Source of the DNA: Bryobacterales bacterium
Lineage (GTDB): Bacteria; Acidobacteriota; Terriglobia; Bryobacterales; UBA6623
Length of the DNA: 49,831 nt
Direction of reading: 5' to 3'
Assembly: GCA_028819215.1 (NCBI GenBank)
Contig: JAPPMG010000005.1
Location: 1 to 49,831 of the forward strand
Position numbers and translations under genes: made by a program. The notes below the pieces were generated by a model. It ran no database searches, had not been told where the DNA came from, and saw nothing but the letters and a program-made list of their open reading frames with translations. Every line of letters starts with the position of its first letter. The stretch's first letter is position 1. Shown here one piece after another: positions 18,274 to 26,985 of this stretch.

Positions 18274-19446
18274 ATGCGCTCCCTGACTGCCGCATTCGTC
18301 AAGAACGTCCGCCCCAGCGGCAGAGACGGCCCGGACAAGTACGGCGACCAACACGGCCTCTTGCTCCGCGTGATGCCGACCGGAGGCAAGCAGTGGATTT
18401 GGCGCGGCACCGTCCGCGGCAAGCGCGTCGACCTCGGCCTCGGCGGCTGGCCCTACGTCTCGCTTTCCAGTGCGCGCCAGGCGGCCTTCGAGAACCGCCA
18501 GCTCGCGCGCCAGGGCGGGGATCCCCGCTCGCTTCGCGCCGGGCAGAAAGCCCCCACGTTCGCCGAGGCTGCGGGCACGGTGATCGGGATTCACGAGCCG
18601 GGTTGGAAGGACGGGGGCAAGAGCGCCAATCAATGGCGCGCGAGCCTGCGCGATTACGCGATCCCGCGGCTCGGGAAGCTGGGGGTGGGCGACATCTCCA
18701 CCGCCGACGTGATGGCCACGCTGCTGCCGATCTGGACCGAAAAGCCCGAGACGGCGCGACGGGTGCGCCAGCGGATCGGCGCGATCATGAAATGGGCCGT
18801 GGCGCAAGGCTACCGGCCGGACAATCCCGCGGGAGACGCCCTCGGCGCGGCGCTGCCGAAGGCCGGCGCTGCCAAGAGGCACCATCGCGCTCTGCCGCAT
18901 GCCAAGGTTGCGGAGGCCCTCGCCACGGTCCGGGAGTCCCGCGCGCACTGGGCAACCGTTGCCGCCCTGGAGTACTTGATCCTGACCGCGGCGCGCTCGG
19001 GCGAGGTGCGGGAGGCCCGCTGGGACGAAGTCGACCTCGATGCGGCAACGTGGACGGTTCCTGCGGGCAGAATGAAGATGCAGCGCGAGCACCGGGTGCC
19101 GCTCAGCGACCGGGCCTTGCAGATCCTAGCCGAAGCCTGCCTGCGGGCCGATAGCAGCGGCTTGATTTTTCCGAGTGCCACGGGGCGGGCGCTGTCTGAC
19201 AACACCCTCTCGAAGCTGCTCCGCGGGCAAGGCATCCCGGCGGTCGTGCACGGATTCCGCAGCAGCTTTCGCGATTGGTGCGCCGAGTGCTCGAACGCGC
19301 CGCGCGAGGCCAGCGAATTGGCGCTCGCCCACGTCAATTCGGACCGCGTCGAAGCGGCCTACATGCGAACCGACCTGTTCGAGCGGCGGAGAGGATTGAT
19401 GCAGTCGTGGGCGGACTATCTGGCGCAACGCGGTCCCGCTGGATGA
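18274..19446 (+). CDS. int: Tyrosine-type site-specific integrase (P4-like)
   Basis: The 390-residue protein is full length for the P4-type integrase family. It has the N-terminal DUF4102-type arm-binding region (KYGDQHGLLLRVMPTGGKQW), a core-binding domain and the catalytic domain with R241 (ARSGE), H326 and R329 (HGFR), H353 (ALAHV) and Y363 (AAYMRTD). It should catalyse insertion and excision of the island at the 3' end of the tRNA-Ser gene; its start is 154 bases inside the left 14-bp repeat. ATG 18274 is in line with the family start. The catalytic residues are all present, so the enzyme may be active. Confidence 0.93.
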   Translation: MRSLTAAFVKNVRPSGRDGPDKYGDQHGLLLRVMPTGGKQWIWRGTVRGKRVDLGLGGWPYVSLSSARQAAFENRQLARQGGDPRSLRAGQKAPTFAEAAGTVIGIHEPGWKDGGKSANQWRASLRDYAIPRLGKLGVGDISTADVMATLLPIWTEKPETARRVRQRIGAIMKWAVAQGYRPDNPAGDALGAALPKAGAAKRHHRALPHAKVAEALATVRESRAHWATVAALEYLILTAARSGEVREARWDEVDLDAATWTVPAGRMKMQREHRVPLSDRALQILAEACLRADSSGLIFPSATGRALSDNTLSKLLRGQGIPAVVHGFRSSFRDWCAECSNAPREASELALAHVNSDRVEAAYMRTDLFERRRGLMQSWADYLAQRGPAG

Positions 19447-19672
19447 GCGCTGGGGGTGGACCGCAATGACCGCGGCCGCTGGTCGCGCCGTCGCAGCAGT
19501 CTCCCCCTGCGCAGCGGGGGCTGTGGTTGAGCCGGCCGAAACACTGGCCCCCGTTGTTTCGGGGAAATCGCCCCGGCGAAACACATTTCGCCCGGGAGCG
19601 AAGCACTATTTGCCGGTCCGCGAAACACGCCGGCCTAGGTCAACTCATTGCGCATCAGCGAGTTATCCAAAC

Positions 19673-19801
19673 GGCCGGGACGAGTGGGACCCCTTGAGCG
19701 AACGGTCGGCGGGGCGGGAGCGACCCCCCCGAAAACGGCCCTGGCTTGGCAGACGCGCGTTTCGGAGAGGTCGCTCCCGAGATCTTTCCTTGCAGGAAGG
19801 C
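19673..19801. repeat. Structured repeat, copy A
   Basis: About 130 bases, closely repeated at 21450-21577. Inside is an inverted repeat: GGGAGCGACC (19716-19725) pairs with GGTCGCTCCC (19769-19778), and an inner CCGAAA (19729-19734) pairs with TTTCGG (19760-19765). A second small hairpin, TTCC-TTGCA-GGAA, follows. Weaker similarity between the two copies continues to about 19868, through CGACTGCGGCGAT. It lies about 230 bases downstream of the intact integrase. It may be an element end, a recombinase arm-site region or a structured RNA. Confidence 0.75.
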
Positions 19802-20145
19802 CGGATGGTTCCGAATGGTCGCCGAGGTGTCGACTGCGGCGATGTACCCGGATTCCGCTTGCTGAGGTAGCCCCGGAATGAGGAGGAGAACGCACCTTGG
19901 GTGTGGACCACTGCTACTGGTGGCCCTCTAATCCGCACTCCAAATCTGGCTGAGAACATTGAACACGCTCCAATTTGCCGCCCAGCCCTCGGAACGGTTG
20001 TTCCAGAACATGTTCGGCACTGGATGAGAGCGCGAGAACCGGCGATGCGGCTTGCTCGCTGGCGGTCGGAAGGCTACCGCTGAAGCCTATTTGCGTGTGT
20101 AGGTTGGTTTGTGGAGTTTGGAGCTATTGAGGTTCGTCAGATTGA

Positions 20146-20177
20146 GTGGTTCGTTGTTCTCGTGGTTCGTTGTTCTC
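20146..20177. repeat. Perfect 16-bp tandem duplication
   Basis: GTGGTTCGTTGTTCTC occurs twice head to tail at 20146-20161 and 20162-20177. It is in a GT-rich, apparently non-coding stretch. A slipped-strand duplication is the simplest explanation. Confidence 0.8.
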
Positions 20178-20481
20178 GGTGGTAGCGTTGGCAGCATCAG
20201 CCGCCAGTTGCAGTATACACCATGGGCTCCGGGAATGCTCTCTGTGAGTGGACCGCTCTACAGGCAGACAGTAGGACTCCGAATTCGATACGACGACCCG
20301 GGGGGATTCGCCCAAAGCCTTCGCGAATCGCTGGCGATGCTGAAGGCGCGGGCGTCGATGCTGCCCTCAATCCGCGCCACGCGCCCTCGCATTTTGGCTC
20401 TGCCTTCCCGAACGGCTGAGGTCTCGGAGTGCGCGTCTTGACCGCGGGACCGGGCATAAGTACCTCGCTAGGATAAAGGCG

Positions 20482-20775
20482 ATGAACTGGGATCTAATCT
20501 GCACGATCCTTCAAGATGTCTCCCAGCAAATTGAAAGCGATCCTGAAACGTCAATACAATTCCCCCGGATCGAAGCGGCAAACGACGCGGAGCTCAACTC
20601 CGCCATCACGCATTGCCACGAGCTAGGATTCCTCGAGGTAGGCTTTGCAGACGGAGGGCCGATCCGGATAAGGCGCATGACCGCACAAGGACATGTTGCT
20701 CTGGAGGACTGCTTGCAACAGATTGCTTCTGAGAACGCGGGAGTTCCTTCTCGTATCGGTTTTACCCGCCCCTGA
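20482..20775 (+). CDS. DUF2513-like small protein
   Basis: The 97-residue protein begins MNWDLICTILQDV and has RRMTAQGHVALEDCL near its end. This is the layout of DUF2513 proteins (MxxDLIRxILLxVE ... LTWxGHxFLDAxR), small winged-helix-like proteins of unknown function often found in prophages and islands. The protein is about the family length. It lies just before an integrase C-terminal fragment on the same strand, with a 30-base gap. A role in regulation is possible but unproved. Confidence 0.55.
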   Translation: MNWDLICTILQDVSQQIESDPETSIQFPRIEAANDAELNSAITHCHELGFLEVGFADGGPIRIRRMTAQGHVALEDCLQQIASENAGVPSRIGFTRP

Positions 20776-20801
20776 AGGCGATTTCCCAATCCGTCGTCTA
20801 C

Positions 20802-21150
20802 CGCGCAGGCCGTCCCTCTGGCTCCGAGAGGGGTCGCCGTGCTCGGCGAGGCGCGACGATTCTCGGACGGCGAAGGGCTGATCTTTCCGTCCGTTACTGG
20901 CAAGCCGCTTTCGGACGCGACGCTGTCGAAGCTGCTCCGGGAGCAAGGAATCCGAGCGGTCCCGCACGGATTCCAGTCGTCATTCCGGGATTGGTCCGGG
21001 GAGGCGGGCCAGCTGCGCGTGGTCGCCGAGGCGTGCTTGGCGCATACCGTCAAGAGCAAGGTCGAGGCGGCCTATGCGCGATCGGACCCGCTCAATCGAC
21101 GTCGGATTCTGATGCAGGCTTGGGCGGACTATCTCTCGGGCGATTCCTGA
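20802..21150 (+). pseudogene. Tyrosine integrase C-terminal fragment (copy 3)
   Basis: The frame lacks the start and the first two thirds of an integrase and picks up at QAVPLAPRGVAVLGEARRF, matching the region after HRVPLSDRAL in the intact enzyme. It continues through GLIFPSVTGKPLSDATLSKL and ends in ADYLSGDS. The H-x-x-R motif reads HGFQ, so the second catalytic arginine is lost; the tyrosine (AAYARSD) remains. It cannot be an active recombinase. With copy 1 it shows that related integrases were present on both sides of the intact one. Confidence 0.85.
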
Positions 21151-21449
21151 ATGGACGCATGGCCCTAGGCCGCGGAGTCCGGGATCCAATCCCCACTCGA
21201 AAACTGTTCCGAGGATCGAGTGATCGCACTCGGACCAAGGCGTGATTCAACCCCGGCACTGCGTCAGGCTGCTGGGCCTTCACCATGCCATTTCCCCCAG
21301 AATGGGGCGGTGGTTGGACCGGACAGGCCCCTGTCGCACGCCCGTGCGGGGAAAATGCCCAAACGCACGGATCCTGGGGCGTCTGGGGAGGCCCAAGCGC
21401 AACAAATGCGACCGGGCTAACTGATTGCAGGTCAGGTAGTTGTTCGAAT

Positions 21450-21577
21450 GGCCGGGACGAGTGGGACCCCTTGAGCGCACGGCCGGCGGGGCGGGAGCGA
21501 CCCCCCCGAAAACTGCCCTGGCTTGCACAGCCGGCGTTTCGGAGAGGTCGCTCCCGGGATCATTCCTTGCAGGAAGG
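21450..21577. repeat. Structured repeat, copy B
   Basis: This is the second copy of the repeat at 19673-19801, in the same orientation. The inverted repeat GGGAGCGACC (21493-21502) / GGTCGCTCCC (21546-21555) and the following TTCC-TTGCA-GGAA hairpin are preserved, while the loop differs. Weaker similarity resumes near 21689 (CGACTGCGGCGATT) after about 80 extra bases. It lies 300 bases downstream of integrase fragment 3, as copy A lies downstream of the intact integrase. The surrounding 21151-21934 has no recognisable gene. Confidence 0.75.
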
Positions 21578-21934
21578 CAGGGCTGCCCCGAAGGGCCGCG
21601 AAGGCGTCCGCCATAACCGTTCCGACTGTCGTGTCAATGCTCTCCGGGTGCGCGGTCGGAGCCAAAGGCCAATGCATAGTCGTCAGGGCTTTCGACTGCG
21701 GCGATTCCATCAGACTCCGCTTGCCGGGCACAAACTGAGGCCAGCCCCATCAGACTCATGCCCTATCCAGCCCAACACTTCTTGAGGTCAGGCGGAAGGC
21801 CTCTGAGAGCGGTTCCCTTCATGTCCGACAAACCATCCCTCATCGGCCAGGAATGGCCGCTACCGGATCAGCCGGCCGAGGCAGCGAAGGAGCCGTGCTA
21901 GGCAGATCCGTGAACTGAACTATCATGGGGACCA

Positions 21935-22498
21935 GTGACGTATCCGGATCGTGACCTGAACGCACAGGCAAGCGCGCTCCTTGCCTTGGGCGATGCCGAC
22001 CTGCTGACCAAGCTACGAGAGCTACCTGCGCGCTACGGGAGCGATGGCTGTCACCATGCGGACGGACGCGCCATTCTCGGCGGCTGCTACAAGCATGAGT
22101 GCTGGCAACCTTCGATGTGGTCAGACCGACAGGTGGAACAGGTACGCGGTGGGCTGAGACACCTGGCGTATTGCTGTTGGGTACCTTCGCATCGCAATGC
22201 CGCGCGGGACGCCTCTTCATACGGCTTGAAGCATCGCGCCGAGGAATCGGCTAGGACCACGGGTTGTCCATGCTACGTATCTAACGGCTGCATGATCGCA
22301 GCGTGCGTTCTGTGCGGCGTGAGGGCATATGACCGCGACAGCATCAATTGTCGTTTGCAGGTGCGCACGGGCAAGCAATGCTCGTGCGGAGCGTGGTTCC
22401 GCCGACGGGGCAATCAGCGATACTGCTCCGCGGCGTGCCGTCCGGTGCCATTGGCGCAAGCCATCGCTGGGATTCGGCGCAAGGCTGCCACGCGTTAA
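21935..22498 (+). CDS. Cysteine-rich protein with C-terminal zinc-finger-like motif
   Basis: The 187-residue protein starts at GTG 21935. The central part, SSYGLKHRAE followed by YVSNGCMIAACVLCGVRAYD, resembles a conserved segment of small plasmid and phage proteins of unknown function (SYxLKHxAE...YVSNGAFIAA). The C-terminus carries CSCGAWFRRRGNQRYCSAAC, a likely four-cysteine zinc site. Many other cysteines are present. I cannot name a function. The upstream and downstream DNA is full of remnants, so the protein may be an island cargo gene of its own. Confidence 0.5.
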   Translation: MTYPDRDLNAQASALLALGDADLLTKLRELPARYGSDGCHHADGRAILGGCYKHECWQPSMWSDRQVEQVRGGLRHLAYCCWVPSHRNAARDASSYGLKHRAEESARTTGCPCYVSNGCMIAACVLCGVRAYDRDSINCRLQVRTGKQCSCGAWFRRRGNQRYCSAACRPVPLAQAIAGIRRKAATR

Positions 22499-22538
22499 TC
22501 TGCGAGCGGTTCCCGCGCATGAACCGGATCTGCTCTGC

Positions 22539-22766
22539 TCAGAACTGATAGCCAACGGCAGGTGTCGATCGGAGGAATGGGATCCAGGCGACACGCACTT
22601 CCGGGGACAGGAAGAAGCGTTTCGTCAGGAACAGCCGCAGACCTGCGCTGCCTCCGAGATTGAAGCTCCCTCCATATTCCCATTCAACCCGCAGCGGATC
22701 GGGGACGGTGGGATACAAACTGCGGTAGAGGGTAAAGCCGTAACCGCCCGTTACGTTAGGGCTGAC
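22539..22766 (-). pseudogene. C-terminal fragment of an outer-membrane beta-barrel protein
   Basis: The minus strand has an open stretch of about 75 codons ending at TGA 22539-22541. It reads GGYGFTLYRSLYP, GGSFNLGGSAGLRLFLTKRF and SPEVRVAWIPFLRSTPAVGY before a final Gln-Phe. Alternating hydrophobic strands and a terminal aromatic residue (YQF end) are typical of barrel proteins recognised by the BAM machinery. Upstream of it the frame is lost, so only the last strands remain. It is unrelated in position to any intact outer-membrane gene here. Confidence 0.6.
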
Positions 22767-22915
22767 TCATCTCTTCGGAAGAATCTGGTGCTCGAAGATC
22801 GGATTGAACAGAGCCGCACAGCGTTCGTAGGATTCGAAGCCGAACATATGGGCGCGCAGCACTTCGACGCCCACGCACACGGACTCCGTGCGACCGCTAC
22901 CTGTCCTATGAAACA
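22767..22915 (-). pseudogene. Unassigned C-terminal coding fragment
   Basis: Minus-strand frame ending at TGA 22767-22769 reads TESVCVGVEVLRAHMFGFES and ends FEHQILPKR. It has protein-like composition but no start and no family I can name. It abuts the outer-membrane fragment, so both seem to be leftovers of separate rearranged genes. Confidence 0.25.
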
Positions 22916-23015
22916 GGATACCTGAATCCGGCAAAGCTGGAGCTGCTGATCATGGCAAGCGCGATAGTCTTGACATGCCGTGCATTACGATGGATACCCA
23001 GTTCTATCGAAAATA

Positions 23016-23330
23016 TCAGTCGGCCCGCGCGGAAGATAAGGCAATTACATTGCACGTTGCCTGCGCCCCTCGGCCTTGCGGCCGACAATCTCCCTGTAGG
23101 GCAGGGGGTAGCCAATGACCGCGCCCGTCCTTACTTCGAGGACTTCCAAGGGCCCCGTAACGGTTGTTGGTCTTGACGGCGAACTCGTTCACGTAGCGGC
23201 ACATGTGCTTGGGGCTCATGTGGTGGAAGGTGCCGTCGTAGGCGCCGCACGCGGCGGGATCCCCGAGAGTAACCGCCCTCCGGCAGCTGGTCGCAGTGAT
23301 CCTTACCGAGCAAAACAACGAGTTGGTAAT
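23016..23330 (-). pseudogene. Degenerate IS1595-like transposase remnant
   Basis: One minus-strand frame reads YDGTFHHMSPKHMCRYVNEF followed by AVKTNNRYG, the very conserved C-terminal signature of IS1595/ISXO2 transposases (HHMSPKHLxRYVxEF). A later segment in another frame (LPYREIVG) fits the family tail. The upstream catalytic part is not readable in one frame and no inverted repeats were found. It is a dead insertion sequence relic. Confidence 0.6.
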
Positions 23331-23567
23331 GTACCACCCTAGGTACGTCATACTGGACACACCTCTGCCCAGCAGCGATAATGACCTCTTCAAGGTGCCG
23401 TCCTTGGCGATTTGAGCGAGACACTTCAACGTCGATGGGCGCACGAAACGCACAACCCTTCCTATACCCCCCTTCGGGACGCGTCTGTCGTTGGACCTCA
23501 AGTAGATCCAGCGTAGGCAAATGCGGGCGTTTCTTCGCGAACTGTGGCGGAGACCTAGCGAGGCTTC

Positions 23568-23702
23568 ATGGGCAAGAAAAAGGACCACTGGACATCCGTT
23601 GAACAGAAGCAGGCGATCGGGTCGGCAATGGCCATCGCGACAACAGCAAACCTGTTGTTAGGCCTACGATAGTCTGAGCCAGGCAAGCACTACACTGACT
23701 TG
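23568..23702 (+). other. In-frame 5' extension of the HEPN-like gene interrupted by TAG
   Basis: From ATG 23568 the frame encodes MGKKKDHWTSVEQKQAIGSA and then MAIATTANLLLGLR. It meets TAG at 23670-23672 and continues SEPGKHYTDL directly into the HEPN-like protein. The predicted helix would supply the first helix expected of a HEPN fold. A single point mutation to TAG explains the break; readthrough or restart at 23703 is possible. Confidence 0.5.
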
Positions 23703-25289
23703 ATGGTAGAGCACGCAGGAATGGACAGGGATCTGTGCGACGGGGGAACAAAGTACATTCTCATCCCTATGCTGCCATTTGCCGTCGAGTTATGTTTGAA
23801 AGCACTGAAGGCACAAGGAGGAAAGGAATTCATTAAGACACACAACCTGAAGTCTCTATGGCAAGACTTAAGCAAGGAACAGCAAGCAGAGGTTCGAAGC
23901 CGCGTGGAGAATCCAGAGTATAGGAAGCACGAGAGCAAACAAAGAGAATCGTGTGGAATCACAGGAAAAATGAGGACATTGGACGAAGTCATAGAAGCTC
24001 ATCAGAGCGATTTTGACGAGTGGAGATACGTAGCAGACGGAGTAAAGAAGCTGACACCAGAAAAGAAATCCATGAATATCGATGAAGCATTCATGGATTT
24101 GTTCATGGTCGTACATGCATGTGTGGGGTACCACAAAGAGCGAGAGGGCCGTCATGTCTCGGCGACTACCAGCGAGAAGGAGCGTGTTGCCTCATCTCCG
24201 GATGCTACCCGCCAGCCTCACAAAGATGCTACCGCCTCTCCAGGGAGGGCTGCAGGGGCGGCAACCCCTCCGCAGAAGGCGGAGCAGCGGGGGGCGTGCG
24301 AGCGTGAGAAGTCTAAAACGCCCAACACGACCATTACAATCGCAAAGACTGGAATCGTCGAACGCGGAAGTGTGAACGTAAAGCTAACTAGGGAAACAGT
24401 TGAATCTTCCGCAGCGCAAATCGATCAGGGACTCGCCATCCCAGTCATACCAAACCATGATCCGTTCGCCATGCCAATCGCCAAGATCACGGAAGCCTGG
24501 GTCGAACCTCTCGGAGACGAGTACGCCTTAAAGGGGCGCATGCACATAGATGACGCTCCTTCTGTTGAAGTTCACGGTGAAACTGGAGTCGCCCTCACTC
24601 GACTGGACTTTAAGGAAACTCCCAAACCTTTTGCTAGAAAGGCATACGGGGAAGCAGATAAAGGCCTCTGCAAACTCTCCGTCGACATGGCGAATTTTGA
24701 CAGCGTGGAGGACTACACTCGATTTGCAAACGACGTTCGGATTATCGACGACTCAATTGTATGTGGTAACGGTCTTGGTCGACATTCGCTAACCCCAGAT
24801 CCCTTTATTGAATTCATAGTTTCCAATCCAGAATTGGCCGCGATCTTGGCATGGCTTCTTCGAAGGGCTGAGAAATTTGTCCGTCATACTTTCGACGAGA
24901 CGTTCAAGAGGGTGGGAACCTACATCAGCGGTCCCCTAAGTGCGAGAATTATCGGGATCTTGAAATCGTACAGAAGTCGCAGTGCAAAAGATCACAGAGC
25001 AACCGTGGTTCAAATCGTCATTCCAGGTGAACTAGAGCTTTGCCTGCTAGTCAAGATCGAATCCAACGAAGAATTTCCGGTTCTATGCTTGAAGAAGATT
25101 GCAGATGAGCTGGAAAAGTACCGAGATGTCCTAAACGAAGCAGATAAGATAATTCTGGCTCGAGTCAATACCAACGACTGGAAATTCTTGTACGCCACTA
25201 CACGATCGGGAAAAGTCATTGGAACGCTGGAATGCTACAAGAGCACCCTAGAGTCGATGAGATCTGTAGTGCCGGATGAACAACAATAG
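23703..25289 (+). CDS. HEPN-like multidomain protein with prohead-protease-like region
   Basis: The 528-residue product of ATG 23703 has an N-terminal helical HEPN-like region (PMLPFAVELCLKALKAQGG, THNLKSLWQDLS, FDEWRYVADG, VVHACVGYHKER). A low-complexity Ser/Ala/Gly-rich linker about residues 150-200 follows. The next region (IPVIPNHDPFAMPIAKITEA then YALKGRMHID) recalls phage prohead-protease folds, with H252 and S326 as possible catalytic residues; this is speculative. The C-terminal 150 residues are unassigned. The frame stays open upstream to ATG 23568 except for one TAG at 23670-23672, so the original protein was probably 45 residues longer. Its G+C is clearly lower than neighbours. HEPN proteins are often toxins or antiphage RNases, and it sits beside a restriction-modification pair. 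Confidence 0.6.
   Translation: MVEHAGMDRDLCDGGTKYILIPMLPFAVELCLKALKAQGGKEFIKTHNLKSLWQDLSKEQQAEVRSRVENPEYRKHESKQRESCGITGKMRTLDEVIEAHQSDFDEWRYVADGVKKLTPEKKSMNIDEAFMDLFMVVHACVGYHKEREGRHVSATTSEKERVASSPDATRQPHKDATASPGRAAGAATPPQKAEQRGACEREKSKTPNTTITIAKTGIVERGSVNVKLTRETVESSAAQIDQGLAIPVIPNHDPFAMPIAKITEAWVEPLGDEYALKGRMHIDDAPSVEVHGETGVALTRLDFKETPKPFARKAYGEADKGLCKLSVDMANFDSVEDYTRFANDVRIIDDSIVCGNGLGRHSLTPDPFIEFIVSNPELAAILAWLLRRAEKFVRHTFDETFKRVGTYISGPLSARIIGILKSYRSRSAKDHRATVVQIVIPGELELCLLVKIESNEEFPVLCLKKIADELEKYRDVLNEADKIILARVNTNDWKFLYATTRSGKVIGTLECYKSTLESMRSVVPDEQQ
24249..24288. repeat. Three-way-junction palindrome inside the linker coding region
   Basis: GCTGC (24249-24253) pairs with GCAGC (24284-24288). 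Between them AGGGG (24254-24258) pairs with CCCCT (24265-24269) and CCGC (24270-24273) pairs with GCGG (24279-24282). It can form a cruciform with two arms. It lies in the low-complexity, G+C-rich linker of an otherwise G+C-poorer gene, as if inserted in frame. Confidence 0.6.
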
Positions 25290-25971
25290 AGGATTCTATA
25301 CCGATACTCATCGGTGATTCCACCGCTCTCAATCACGGCACTTATAGCGGCATCATCAACAAGACTGCTACATTCGCTCGCACGAATCGCAGAATCGGTG
25401 GCGACGCCCTGTCGAAGTACGTGCCCGCGCTTGAGCATGCAGCAGACTGGCCAGCGGTCGCGAATGGACGAGATTCTGAACTCGTACTTCTCGCCAGAGC
25501 ACTTACACGCTGACGATTTCAGGGGACCCTACGCCTCCCGCGGTGAGGCTCTGCTCCGGCGTATCGAGACTGCGACTAGCAAGGTGGTCACTCGAGCTCC
25601 AGACCTCTTCTACAACCACCCAGATCGAATCGCCGAAAGCTACGACAACGGACCGCCAAAATGGGGCCACTGAAGAGACAGTCTTTGCCCTGGTGCCGTA
25701 GCGCGTGGCAATATCTGTGCGGCCTTGGGCACCTTGAGTCCTACTGCCACGGAGACACCGTCGGCTGCACCAACCCGTCGCAACCACCGCCGTGTTGCAA
25801 AGCGACGCGCAACGGGTAGAGGTTGCCAGAGGTCTGTGACTAGTCCACCTTCACACCACTAATACACAACAGCTTGTAGTGCAGACTAGTCAGAGTCCCA
25901 AATGAACACGGGCAGTTACTTACGTCTGACCTCGCACTGGGTTAGGGTTTCGTGCTAGATTCTGATCAAGC
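25290..25971. other. Region between HEPN-like gene and methyltransferase, with a possible fragment
   Basis: About 680 bases without an intact recognised gene. A plus-strand frame from about 25465 to 25640 reads MDEILNSYFSPEHLHADDF and then ALLRRIETATSKVV, which looks like the end of a real protein, but it has no credible start and I cannot assign a family. The rest shows nothing I can name. The methyltransferase promoter should be near 25900. Confidence 0.35.
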
Positions 25972-26985
25972 ATGCAACACATCGCCATCAACGAGGTCGT
26001 TCTCGACCCTAGCCAAGAGGGTTCCATCGCCCGGTGGAGGCTTGGCCCTGGCCAAGAACCGTCGCCGGACCTCTCCGACGACGTTAAGTCTTCGGGCGTC
26101 CCGCCCGGGACCGCAGTCGAGGAACCGAACGGGCATCTCCGTCTCGACGCAGCCGGAGCGGGCAGTGTTTCGACAATCGATCGGTCGTTGCTAATTTGCG
26201 GCAACGCGGAGGAGGCGTTAAACCTTCTGCCGCAGGACTCCGTCCAGACTGCGGTGACGTCGCCGCCTTACTGGTCTCTGCGTGACTACGGTGCGAGGGG
26301 CCAGATCGGCCGCGACGACGCGCTGTCCGAGTACTTGGACAGCCTGAAGCGCACTTTCCGCGGGGTCCGTCGTGCGCTGCGGCCCGATGGCACGCTCTGG
26401 CTTAATGTCGGCGACTCCTACACGTCCGGGAACCGGCGCTATCGCGCGCCCGACCGCAAGAATGCCGCGCGGGCCATGGGCGTCCGACCACCTACGCCGG
26501 AAGGGCTAAAGCCGAAGGATCTCATCGGCGTTCCGTGGCGGATTGCCCTAGCGTTGCAGGAGGACGGTTGGTGGCTGAGGTCGGAGGTAATCTGGCACAA
26601 GCCGAACGCACATCCGGAATCCGTCCTGGACCGGCCCACCAAGGCACATGAGACGGTTTTCCTGTTTTCCAAGAGCCTGCATTACCACTACGACGTAACC
26701 GCCATCAAGGGGCCTCACGGCCGGCGGCTCCGGAACGTCTGGGAGATCCCCACCGAGCCGCAGCCCAGCGCGAACGGCTCAGGTCCGGAGCACCCCGCGG
26801 TCATGCCAATGGCGCTCGCGAGGCGCTGCTTGCAACTAACCGCGAGGAAAGGAAGCGTGGTCCTTGATCCCTATGCGGGGTCGGGCACGACTCTGCGGGC
26901 CGCACGCGACGCAGGCTGCACTTGGGTAGGGGTCGAGATCAATCGCTCGTTCGTGGATCTCATTGAGAGCAGGCTCGCCCGGTGA
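25972..26985 (+). CDS. Type II DNA methyltransferase, beta class (likely N4-cytosine)
   Basis: The 337-residue enzyme has catalytic motif IV TSPPYW at residues 96-101 before the AdoMet-binding motif I DPYAGSGTT at 299-307, the order of beta-class amino-methyltransferases. S-P-P-Y is usual for N4-cytosine enzymes, though some N6-adenine enzymes share it. The first 70 residues are an unassigned extension. It would protect host DNA from the endonuclease encoded next. Its stop overlaps the endonuclease GTG (GTGA at 26982-26985), so the two genes are translationally coupled, methyltransferase first. No controller (C) protein gene precedes it. The recognition sequence cannot be deduced. Confidence 0.9.
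   Translation: MQHIAINEVVLDPSQEGSIARWRLGPGQEPSPDLSDDVKSSGVPPGTAVEEPNGHLRLDAAGAGSVSTIDRSLLICGNAEEALNLLPQDSVQTAVTSPPYWSLRDYGARGQIGRDDALSEYLDSLKRTFRGVRRALRPDGTLWLNVGDSYTSGNRRYRAPDRKNAARAMGVRPPTPEGLKPKDLIGVPWRIALALQEDGWWLRSEVIWHKPNAHPESVLDRPTKAHETVFLFSKSLHYHYDVTAIKGPHGRRLRNVWEIPTEPQPSANGSGPEHPAVMPMALARRCLQLTARKGSVVLDPYAGSGTTLRAARDAGCTWVGVEINRSFVDLIESRLAR

Larger units (their letters stand above)
19447..20481. other. Long non-coding stretch downstream of the integrase
   Basis: Over 1 kb without a convincing gene. Open frames here have no recognisable protein pattern. The stretch contains inverted repeats (for example CGGGG-AAATCG-CCCCG near 19560), the first copy of the structured repeat (19673-19801) and a perfect 16-bp tandem duplication (20146-20177). 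Confidence 0.5.

Noticed and set aside
20109..20441. 110-codon open frame after the integrase
   Set aside because: It overlaps a tandem duplication and has low-complexity, non-protein-like composition.
14656..23672. Genome-wide recoding of TAG as a sense codon
   Set aside because: TAG interrupts several accessory genes, but vapC also has TAA, core genes show no internal TAG, and tandem decay explains all cases better.
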